Below, in pieces: positions 34,382-45,353 of a DNA stretch of 64,000 nucleotides. The translations under genes were made by a program, and so were the position numbers. The DNA comes from Nyssa sinensis (Eukaryota; Streptophyta; Magnoliopsida; Cornales; Nyssaceae), in the NCBI GenBank assembly GCA_008638375.1, contig CM018043.1, forward strand, positions 35,419,981 to 35,483,980, written 5' to 3'. The notes beneath the pieces were generated by a model. The model saw only the letters and a list, made by a program, of their open reading frames with translations, did not search any database and was not told the origin of the DNA. Positions within the stretch are counted from its first letter, which is position 1. Each line of letters begins with the position of its first letter.

Positions 34382-37300
34382 TGTAATACCCCGACCCGAG
34401 AATGTCGGGTAATGTGACACGTATTACGAGGATATGAAAAATGGAGGTAAATATTATGCCTTTAAGATAATAATAAATTAAATTAATAAAATTTATTTAT
34501 TTATATGAGAAATTAAGTATTTATTTTAATTAATATAAAATATAATGGTTAATTGATAAAATGTAATTAATTGAATAAATAATTTAATAATAAATTAAAC
34601 ATGGAAAATTAAGCTAAAATATATATATATATATATATGTATATCAGCCGTGTGTGTGTGAGTGTTGTGTAAGATGTATATTAGATGTTATATATGCATA
34701 TATATACATAGATATATGAGAAAAGGGAGACATGAAATTAATATAAGTAAGGTGCCTTGTACTAGATGTGTATATTTTAAGGCCATTAGGTGAAGATGAA
34801 TAGGGGGAAGTATGGCCACTGATCTGATGGAGTAAGGGGGTGAAATGAGGGGCAATTAAGTGAGGTGATGGCCATTAAAGTCTCCCACTTATACAAAGGG
34901 GTATACATGGTTTACACACCAAATCTCCACCGATCAGCCATAGAGAAAGAGAGGGAGAGTTCTGGGCATTCAGAAAAAGAGAAGAGAGGTCTCGAAGGAA
35001 GGAGGAAAGAGAGAGAAAGCCACTGTTAGAGGTAAAACACCAAGAACCATCACTTTCTCTCTCTAGAAAATTTTCCTATGCACGAACTGTTTTAGCTTCT
35101 AGATTTTATATACATGATGTTTAAAGTAGATAAACATGATTAAGCATGAAAATCTCGACCTAAAACACCTAAGAAACACAAGCCGTACACCAAACGGCCA
35201 TTGGAGGACCTTGCTTATAGAAGGTCTGAACCAATGGCAACCAAACTCTATTTGGTATCATGAGACCTCAAGAAGACCCTAAGAGCATTCCAAAAACCTA
35301 TGACCGCGACCCAAAATCATAAGACAAGACCTCCAAACATGGACTTGCAGCTTACGGGTTTACAACCCAAACCTTTAAACTCGCAATTAAACCCACTATT
35401 ATGAATGGGAATTGAATCCTCATGAAGAGGGGATCAAAATAAGCCCAACCTCGCTAAAAATGATGAAGAAATGAGCATGAACCGTAGGTTGACAGTTTGG
35501 ATTATCTAATCTTCAAACGAGCTAATGAGACCTTTTTGATCCCTCAAATGAATGTCAAAACACTCCATGATGTTTTAGGAACGTTTTGAAGTGAAAACAG
35601 TAGGGATTGGGTTGGCCAAAATCCACGAAATAGGAAAAAATGAAAACCTGCAACTAGGGCAACACTGGGGAAGAAACGGGGAAGAAGATGAACAGTGATG
35701 GTTCGGGTCAAAACGGGTCAAATCGGGTTCGGGTCGGAACCCGACCCGTCGTATAAACGGTTAAGTGGGACGGCGTCGTTTAGGCTTATGTTTAAATTTT
35801 AAACTATTAGGGCTAACCTCATCATGACGTCAGCATTACGCAATAAACCCAACCAGACCGGATTGGTTCAGTTGAAATTGGACCGGTTCATTTGAGATAG
35901 GACTGAGCCCACTGGTTCAGTCCGAAAGTTTTGAAAATTCTATTTTGACCCCCAACTGTTCTACGGATTTACACTGTGGCCCAAATTTTGGAAAAAATTA
36001 TGCAAATATACCCCTGGAAAAATAATAAAATAATTTATTAAATTATTTTATTAAATAAGTAAAATTACTAAATTGCCCTTGGGTCATAAATAGGGCAAAT
36101 GAAGTCCAAATTAAATAAATGAATAGTGTATCCTTACTATTTCGGATATTCTGAAGCCAATGGTAGGGTCCGTTTTACGAGACGGGGCCCGAAAAATAAA
36201 GACACGTAAAGGGCTAAATGACCAAAATACCCTTTGTCCAAAATTAACAACTTATTAGTGTAATCTTACTATCTCGGACCTTCTAAGTCCAATGGTGAGG
36301 TCCACGACACGAGATGAGGTCTTGAACACAAAGACACGTAAAGGGGTAAAATGACCAAATTACCCCTAGTACCCCAAAAGCCAAATTAAAACCAAGGAAG
36401 GTCTAAATTGACTTTCTTTGACATCCCGGACTCAATAATGGAGTCTAAATTACGAAACGAAGTACGAAAAATATGACACGTAAAACGATAAATGACCATT
36501 CTACCCTTTTACATACAAAAGTCTGAATTAAATTCTACGAAAGCCTAAACCGACTTTCTTGGACACTCCGAACTCAATGGTAGAGTCTATTCGGCCAAAA
36601 GAAATGTCTAAGATAAAAGACATAAAATTTGATGAATAGCATCTGTCAGATGACTATAAATTAAAGTAATGCCAACGTACGAATCTACGACGTAAACGAG
36701 GGCAGGAATTACGAAAAGACACGACAACACATCAACCTTAGAATAAAATTTCTAACTCATAAATTGATCTTAGGTGATAATTATGGAAGAACAACGACCG
36801 AAGTTCATGATCATGACCAAGGCCCAAAGGGCCAAGGACCGAAAACAACAGGCCTTCATGCAAGAACTGTTACATCGTCAAAGAGTGATTGACAGGTTCG
36901 TCAGAATAGCCAAGGCGACGGAGGTCGTCTCGGTGAGCCCCTTCATTCACAAATCATCCACCAAGGCAATGGTGGCAGAGGCCAAGAAAAAGAAGGAGGA
37001 AAAAAGGAAAATGGAAGAGGAAAGAGAGAACACGGAAACCTTAGCCGAATGGCGTCACAGGTAATATTATTATCATTAAGTACATAAGTAGCTAGATCTA
37101 TAATACAGCTACAAATCGGACCAGTATAAGAATTTAGGCTTCTCACAGTCTACACTTAGTGAGTTATGAAGTTGATTTAGCACATATGAAATTTATGGAA
37201 TCTTCATAAATCTTGATAGGCTAAGGAAAGAGAAAGGTAAAGGGAAGGCGCCTCTGTAGAGCTAACCCTAAAGGACTGAGGTGAGTAATCTTGCATTTGA

Positions 37301-38598
37301 AGTGGAGGCTTTAACTCCACGAATTTCAACGAATGTTTTTAAGTTCAAGATATTTACAACATTAATATATCAAATTCAGTATACATGATTTCTGTTTTCT
37401 TAAATATTCTCCTATGACATGCTCCACGATTATTTACATATTTATATTCGTAAATGTTTTCCTTCTCAAAATAGTTAGTTAGCATGTCTGATTTCCTCAA
37501 ATATTCTGAATTTGATTATTGCAAGTATTGAAGCATCACTGCAAAAGTTATACGTTACATGTTTTAAATACTCATAAAGGCTTTTACATAAAAGTCATGT
37601 GACAAATGTTTTGCAAGATAAATAATAAGCACATAGGTAGTGTTGTGAGTTGTACGGAACTCAACGGACCTATCATGTGCATCATCACATAGGTAGTGAG
37701 TAGGGTTGTACGGAACCCCGCGGATCTATCATGTGAAATGCCCGGTAGCAGGATCTAATCCCCCAGGCAATTGAGATATCTCCACGTATACGTAAAACGG
37801 GAGTCTGGTTCGAAACAGATTCCACCTAATTAGAGGGAAAATATGACAAACGATTTTGGAAATGGAAGCAGGTTTTACCCTCATTTTCACTATGCATGCT
37901 TACATGAATTTAAGTTACATGTTCTGAATTACACATACTCTTTTATGGAAACATATGTTCTAGCTTAAATACCTTGAATGTTTCAAAGCTACATAATTTA
38001 AGAATGCATGTTCTCTATGTTTAAGTATACGACCAATTGGTAGTTGAGTATTTTATAAACTCTCATGTACGAAACCTCTACCAATTGAAAACCCATGACA
38101 GATGTAGGAATTACTCATTGGGCTTTTCGAAGCTCACCCCATTCCCCAACATTTTTCAGGTGATGATCAAGGTTGGACACTTGCTCAATTTGGGGAGCAA
38201 TGAATGGCAACTCCAGTAGGTTCTTGGAGATATTTTGGTAGTAGTAGGACCCTTCATCAGTCAAACTTTTGTAATGGAAATTTTTGGACAATGATGTACT
38301 TAAGCCCGAGGGGCACATGGATATGTACTATGTAGAACCTTTAGTTATTATTATTATGCTCTGATTATTATAATTATGTGTGCCGCTATGAAGAGTGGCA
38401 GTATCAAGCGGATATGCGACAGATGTTTTATTTTTAAAAGAAAAGAAAAAAAAGAAGGTTTTTCACGCTTCCGCAACCACAGGTCGCATCACTGTCTGAT
38501 ATTGTTGCTTATGTATGAGCCTTGTCCCGAGGCCTTCGGGTCTCGGGGCGGCGGTCGCGATCCGGTAATCCGCATAGGGTGGGTTTCGGGTCGTGACA
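34382..38598 (+). mobile_element. Giant gypsy solo LTR E in the Tat-like element
   Basis: Starts TGTAATACCCCGACCC and ends GGGTTTCGGGTCGTGACA, 4217 bp, with the perfect duplication CTTGC (34377-34381 and 38599-38603). The best-preserved copy for the proposed exon structure: GA-rich leader to AGAG|GTAAAA at 35031/35032; long intron with repeat units whose CCC marks fall at about 36076, 36230, 36363 and 36504; coding exon 36774-37060; exon 37220-37280; donor GAG|GTGAGTAA; acceptor ccaacatttttcag ending at 38159; last exon to the LTR end. One TGACGTCA (35825-35832) survives. Confidence 0.9.
36783..37259 (+). CDS. LTR-encoded small conserved protein, copy E (two exons)
   Basis: Unrecognised protein shared with LTRs A and H. 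The exon 36774-37060 lies between the acceptor aattgatcttag and the donor CACAG|GTAATATT. From ATG 36783 it encodes about 93 residues with DRKQQAFMQELLHRQ, RIAKATEVVSVSPFI, TKAMVAEAKKKKEEK and ENTETLAEW. It has a lysine/glutamate-rich insertion (KRKMEEERE) absent from A and H. Joined to 37220-37280 the frame continues with GKGKAPL and stops at a TAG at 37257-37259, for a total near 106 residues. The insertion is in frame and all blocks remain aligned, as expected if the protein sequence has been under selection. Nucleic-acid binding by the basic tail is a guess only. Confidence 0.6.
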
Positions 38599-38603
38599 CT
38601 TGC

Positions 38604-38714
38604 TGTTTGTGAGAGGCTTTTTGTTGGTCCTCATTGCCATTATGTGGTCGGCCGTCAGTTCTTTGTGCATCTTGGGTGAACTCTTCATAGTTTCCCCCAC
38701 TGAATCAGGCCTTC
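38604..38714 (-). pseudogene. Short Tat-like gag segment between LTRs E and I
   Basis: The minus strand reads RRPDSVGETMKSSPKMHKEL, continuing the Tat-like gag frame between the two solo LTR insertions. It shows that E and I landed 116 bases apart in the same gag gene. Confidence 0.6.
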
Positions 38715-38946
38715 TGTAATACCCTGACCCAAAATACCAAACATAATGACACATTTTACGAGAATTTAAATGATAGTCCAGAACTTATTACGAGAAAGGG
38801 CCAAGGGTCGGGAAATATAAATATGTATATTCCTATACATGTTTATGATATGTGTTACAACATATAATTATATATGTATATTAACACATGCAAAAATACA
38901 CACATTAAGTGTGTATTACGTGTGTATAGCCAAAGTGTATAAATAG

Positions 38947-38981
<35 letters not shown>

Positions 38982-41900
38982 CACTAGTAGTATGTATATA
39001 TATATATATATATCAATATATATATATATGTTGTTATAATATGCTATAATATGTATGTATATAAGAATATACATATATGTTTATGGAAGAAATAAATAAA
39101 GAAAATATAAATACATGTATATAAATATAAATATAGATAAATATATTATTAGTCTGTATATATATATATATGTTCTAATATACATGCATATTAACATATA
39201 TATATGTGTGTGTGTATGGGTAAAATGATTAAGTTATAAATGAAAATTAAAATAAAAGAATTTAAGAAAACAAAAGAAGATTGTGACGAGAAGCTAGGAG
39301 TGTCGGTCAAAAGGTGTGTGTGTAAGTGAGTGTGTGTGTGTGTGTACATGGTGTGTGTGTTAATATAATATACATATATACACAAAATATCAAGAGACTA
39401 TTAATGTAAAACTGAAATGGAAAAGAGAGAATTAAAGAGAGCAGAGGAAGGAAGTCAAGGAAGGGAGGAAGAGAGAGAGAGAAGAAAGGGAAGGAAGAGA
39501 GAGAGAAATACGGCCATGGGTTGTTTATATATATACCATGTGTTAGGATGTGCTAGAAAAGAGAATAAGAAGCTGAAGGAAGTTCTGGGATGTTCAAAAG
39601 TGGAAAACAGAAGGAGAAGAAGAGAAAAACAAGAAGAAAAAGGTAAGAAAACTCTATAATTTTCAAGTTTCGAATTTATTGAATTTTTTTATAGAATTGA
39701 TTAAATCTTAGAGATAATTACATGGTTTTAAAGAGCATGAAAAATGGTGAATTTAGGAAGAAACCACAGCCCATTTGGTTAAGAAACGAGTGAGAAAAAC
39801 CAATTTAAAGTTTGAAGAAAAATTCTGGGTCATTGAGTTTTTGATCGATTTAGCTTGTTTTATGAATTGGAAATTGTTGCCCATAAGTGCAGCGACTTGT
39901 AGGTAAAATTTGGGCTCAAAACAATGGCTAAAAAGCCATGAAAAAGTGAAAATTCAATTCGTCGAAAAATTGGGACAGCTCGCCGGAGCTGGCTACAACT
40001 CCATTTTCTGACGCCTTCCGGTGACTGAAACTGAATTCCGAGGGTAGATATGGAAATTCCATGAGGAATAGAATATGACCCAAGTGGTCGGATGTCAGAA
40101 AATCGTCGAAAAATAGCTGCCATCGCCGGAGAAGATGACCGGCGCTTGGCTGGCCGAAAAAACGCAGTAGCATACGTGGTGTTTTTTTGTGATTTTGGGC
40201 CATAGGTCGGGTTGACCCGCCCATCCACCCATGGGCTAGACCCAATACAGGTGTAGCATGAGGGATTTTTAAAAGTTAAAAAAATGATGATTTGGGACTG
40301 TTTGGATACAAGAATAGTAGATAGAAATTTGATTAAAATTGAGAATAAGGATAGCTTATCCAAGTTTAGATTTAATCCATTGTTTGGCTATTCCAAATTG
40401 GAATAAGACTTTGTGAAATTATAAATTTTATCCAAAAGTTATAATAATTATATTTTGACCCCAAGTGAATAAAATATTATTTAATTAAATAATTATTTAA
40501 AGGAGAAATTATCAAAATACCCCTAAGTGAAAAAATAGTCAAACGAATTCCGATTAAAATAAAAGAATAGTAAATTTTTATTATTTCGAGTATTCCGGAC
40601 TCAACCATGAAGTCTGATTTTCAAAAAAGGTCTCAAGAAGTAAGAACCCGTAAAAGTGTAAATGACTGTTTTGCCCTTTTTAGCACAGATGTCCAAATTG
40701 AATTCCGCGAAAGCCTAAACCGACTTTCTTCGACGTTCCGAACTCAATGGTAGAGTCTATTTGACCAAAAGAGGTACTTATAATAAAGAGATAAAATTTT
40801 ATGAATAGCATAAATTCATGCAACTATAGACTGAAACGCTTTCTGACGTTGTGGGCTCAATAGTAAGGTTCGCGTTTTGAAATAAGGTACGGAAGGACAC
40901 GACAAGTAAACATGTGAAGTAAATAAATCAAACTTAAAATTAATGGAGCTACCAAAAGAGTATAAATTGAAGTGAGTTTAATTCCTAACACATTAAATTG
41001 TGTTATAGGTTAAGATTACGAGTTAAATTAAGTACATATGAAATTTATGGAATATTCGTAAATTCATTTTAGGATTTAATACGATCTAAGCATAAGTTAA
41101 AAAGCATCAATAGGTGATATTGCAGTGAATGTGAAGTTAATGAGACTATTCATGAATTGTTCCTAGGAACTACAAAGGAAGTGGGAAAGCGCATTTTTGG
41201 TACTAACCCTAAAGGATAGAGGTGAGTAACCTCTTATTTGAAGTAGAGATTTAACTCCATGAATTTGAAGCAATTTTAAGTTCAAAAGATCTGAAGCATT
41301 TGAAAATCAAATTCAGTATTACATGATTTCTATTTTAAAATATTCTGTTCTTATAAACCCTATTTTGACATGCTCAATGAAGGGTTTCTACTACAGTTTC
41401 TCTTTAAATATTCTAAATCTGCATATTCCAAGTATTTGAAGATTCTATCATGAAGTCATGAACATTATGTTTTGAATGCTCATAAGAGCATCTATGTGAA
41501 TAAGTCATGTGTTAAATGTTTTTAAATGCAAGAAAAACTATGCATAAGCACCACGAATTTCGTTGGGTTTCTTTGGAACTCAACTACGATACGAAAAATT
41601 CCAGGTAGCAAGATCTAACCCCCCAGGCATGAGATATTTCCACGACAAGTAAAATGAGAGTCTGGTTCGAAACGGATTTCACTAATGAAAGTAATAAAGT
41701 GTTGTGTTGAAAATGGAAGTAGGTTTTATCCTCATTTTTACTATGCATATCTATATGTTTTGAAGTTCATATACTCTATTTAAAGAAGTACATGTTTAGC
41801 TTGAATACTTTAAACGTTTCAAAGCTATCTGTTTTAGAGAATGCATATATTCTATGTTCGAAGTATACGAGCAATTGGTAGTGATTGTTTTATAAACTCA

Positions 41901-42449
41901 CTTGTACTAAACCACTGTCAATTAAAACCCCATGACAAATGTTGGAATTACTCACAACGTAGATTAGCTTACCCGAATTTTTATCCGACCCCCTTTCAAG
42001 TGACTGATGGTAGTCCTAATTTTTTATGATGATGATGATTAAAGCTTTGTCCATTTTGAGGAAGGGCATAAACAACTACTTATAGGACTAGCAGTTTGGG
42101 GAAGCACTATGAAATTGTGGTAGTCACTTTCACATTAGAAGATAGTAAGATTGTTATATATTAAGCCTCACGGGGCAGTTGAACATGTATTAATTATAAA
42201 GTCTTTAAGTTTTTATTATGCTCTGAATGTATAATCAAGTGTACCATTCTGAAGAATGGTAGTACCAGGTGGATGTGCGTAAATCTAAAATAAGAAAAGA
42301 AAAGAAAAAGTTTTTCATGCCTTCCGCAAACACAAGTCGCACCGCCTTCCGATACCGTTACTTATGTAAGCCTCGTCCTAAGGCCCCCAGGCTGAAGGGC
42401 AGCGGTCGTGATTCGGGAATCCGCACAGGGTGGGTTTCGGGTCATGACA
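38715..42449 (+). mobile_element. Giant gypsy solo LTR I in the Tat-like gag
   Basis: Starts TGTAATACCCTGACCC and ends GGGTTTCGGGTCATGACA, 3735 bp, with the perfect duplication CCTTC (38710-38714 and 42450-42454). The leader has AT/GT microsatellites (38.9-39.4 kb), a GA tract and an AG|GTAAG donor near 39643. The long intron has repeat units; the 'ggatagcttatcc' body of the SINE-like module occurs without its tRNA head. The acceptor gtgttatag (41007) is followed by intron-like sequence, so the small coding exon has been lost. The next exon (41167-41221) and its GAG|GTGAGTAA donor remain. Confidence 0.9.
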
Positions 42450-42454
42450 CCTTC

Positions 42455-43334
42455 AATTTCTTATTTTCAAATTTTTCATTCATCCGTTGTATGGCCATGA
42501 TTGTTGTGGAAATCACAATACTTGCTCTGATTCCTTTTCCCATGGTTTCCCCGCATCTTGTCCGGCCATCTAAGTTCTTCTTATGATTGTATATGATGGA
42601 GAATATGCCTCAGAGATGCGTTTAGAAGTGTGTAAAGGTTACCTTTCTTTGAGGTGCTTGGCAAATCTTTTCTTTCTCGTCTCTCCGGACTCCAAGTCTC
42701 TTCTTCTCGTCTCTAGTCAACCTTGTGGGGGGTTGCTCCTCTTTCTTAGCTAACTCTTTCGTTTCTTTTGAGGAGGACCTTACATCTTCCAAGGTGATGT
42801 ACTTCTGAGATTTTAGCAATAGTTCAGTCATGTTGGTTGGAGGATTCTTAATGAGAGAATCTTTGAATCTTCCAGGAGAGAGGCCAAAGGTCAAAGTTGT
42901 GACTAAAAATCATTCTTCACATCCTTCCACTAAGGTAAGCTCCTTGTTGAATCTCCCTAATGAAGTCCCTTAGAGATTCGCCCTTATTCCGTTTGATTGT
43001 TAACAGAAACTCAGGACCCCTTCTAAAACTCCTACTAGTGATAAACCTGCTCAAAAGCTTACTACTCAAATATGTGAAGCTTGAAATTGAGTTTGGAGAT
43101 AGACGGCGGAACCACTCCAGCGCTGCTCCCTTAAGGCTCATAACAAACGATCTGCACATTAGTGTGTCTGTACCTCCTTAAAAAGCCATGGTATGCTGGA
43201 AATGATAGGGTCAGTGCCACCATCATAAAGTTTAATTTTTGGAAGGACATACTTCTTTGGAGGTACCTCTGCCATTATAGCCGGAGTGAAAGGAGTCCCT
43301 CACATAACGAACAAATTATAGAGTTGTTCGACCG
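42455..43334 (-). pseudogene. Tat-like gypsy gag (capsid region)
   Basis: Minus strand. 42917-43159 has the gag capsid signature (LKGAALEWFRRLSPNSI, LSRFITSRSF, SLRDFIREIQQ), and 42622-42894 continues with KDSLIKNPPTNMTELL and a charged KEEQ/RDEKKR region. A frameshift separates the two blocks. It is flanked by solo LTR I on the left and LTR J on the right. Confidence 0.8.
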
Positions 43335-43953
43335 TGTAATATCCTGACTCAAATAGGCAAAGTAATTAATTATATATTAATTTTAGGCATCTTAAATTGA
43401 AATTTGTAGCTCGTGAACATTAAAATTAGTGCACGAAGTGCAATTGGGCGAAATTAGCATGAAACGTGAGCAAAACAAATTTGTATAAGAATTTTTCGAT
43501 AAATATAATATAGTTTTGGTATAAACTAAACATGATGTAACGTGTCAAAAATAAAATTAATGACATGTAGATGAAGCATACAAAAATCAAAAACACGGGG
43601 AGAATACCAAGAGATTTTAGTACAATTGAAACACAACTTCAAAAATTCAACAAACACACCCAAAATACCAAACAAGGCATAAGAAGAGAAAAATAGAGAA
43701 AATAAGCCCAAAAGTGTTGGCCAAAAGACTTGAACCCAAGACCAAAAAAAGAGGGAGAATCTTATACCAAAAATAATAACCAACTTGACTGCAACACATT
43801 TGTGCTATATATCTCACAAGATATATATATATATATATATAAATGACATGTGTATATATATGTATATTATGTGTGTGTTTTATATATATGTTGTGCGTAT
43901 AAGGCAGACAACCAAGTGTATTATGCATGTGTGTGTGGTGTGCGGGTAGAGAG

Positions 43954-43997
<44 letters not shown>

Positions 43998-44314
43998 ATA
44001 AAGAAAGAAAGTGAAGAAGAGGAAGAAGAAGGAGGGTGAAGAAACTGTACATGCATGCTCACTAATCTAGTTCAGTAGCTCAAGCCCAAGAGAACAAAAC
44101 CACCATTGGAAGGTAAAACCCTCAAACTTAGCTTTTCTCTCTAAGAAAAAAAAAGAAGTATATTTATCACTATTTTGTGTTGTTGGATGAAACTGATATG
44201 CATGCATGTGATTTTAATGCATAATGGTAGAGAATAGAGGTGAAATTGAACAATTTAGGCTAAGCAAACCCCAAGAACCCACCTTAGTCAAACCAAAAAA
44301 AATTGGGTTATAAA

Positions 44315-44874
44315 GAACCCTCAACCAAATGTTGTTTGGTGATCGAGGGCCAAAACTAGACCAAAAATGGGTCACAAAGGAACAAGAACCACACGTTCTG
44401 GCCCAAAAATAAGAATTCTAAAGGGAGTTACAGCCAAGGAGAGAACAATTGGAAACTTAGGTTTAAACCTATTTTGTTTAGTTTTAAGAACGTAAAAACA
44501 TTCCCTACACTCCCAGAAATCCATAGGAAGAAAAATTAGATAAAAACACTGTCTAGAACCTCACGAAATAAGAAAGTCATGGCTCGCCAGAACAGAACCC
44601 TTAACCAAATGTCGTTTGGTGATCGAGGGCCAAAACTAGACCAAAAATGGGTCACAAAGGAACAAGAAACACACATTTTGGCTTAGAAATAAGAATTCTA
44701 AAGGGAGTTGCAGCCAAGGAGAGAACAATTGGAAACTTAGGTTTAAACCTATTTTGTTTAGTTTTAAGAACGCAAAAACATTCCCCACACTCCCAAAAAT
44801 CCATAGGAAGAAAAATCAGATGAAAACACTGTCTAGAATCTCACGAAATAAGAAAATAAGGGCTCGCCAGAACA
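44315..44874 (+). repeat. 280-bp tandem duplication in LTR J
   Basis: 44315-44594 and 44595-44874 are near-identical, both starting 'gaaccctcaaccaaatg' or its close variant and ending 'ggctcgccagaac'. Only scattered substitutions separate them, so the duplication is younger than the insertion of most neighbouring elements. Confidence 0.9.
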
Positions 44875-45297
44875 ACCACTGTAATGGCTTTGTTTGACGG
44901 CCAAACATGTATCAAATCCATTTTTGAGAATGGATATGAAACCTCCATCAAAAAAGGGGTTGAACCCCGTTGGAAAGGTCGCCAATGTCGAAAAGGGTGA
45001 CCGGAACCCTCGGCGGAGACTTGGGGAAGAAGGTACTATGCGGGTCAGGGTCTCTGGTCGAATTTGGGTCGGGCCCCAACTGAATTATTAAGTGGGTTTA
45101 GTTTTTAATGGGACAGTGTCGTTTTAGGCATTAGAGTTTTTAAATTTTAAATAGGTATAGGTCTATTTGGGAACGAAGGTAAAAGATCCTGATTTGATAA
45201 CCAGAGGCAAAGCAAGATAGCCTATCCTTGATTTAACCCCTTATCCGTTGTTTGGTCTACCAAAAATCAAAAAAGTAAAGGGGAGTCGCAGTTTCTC

Positions 45298-45353
45298 AGA
45301 CTCGAAACAGGGACCTCATGCACGTGAGGGTGTTAAACCCCACGCCTGAGCCA
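45298..45353 (-). repeat. tRNA-like A/B boxes in LTR J (antisense)
   Basis: On the minus strand TGGCTCAGGCG (45343-45353) resembles an A box and GTTTCGAGTCT (45298-45308) a B box. The 'ggataggctatcttg' body and 'ccaaacaacgg' motif lie to the left, as in LTR D. Confidence 0.5.
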
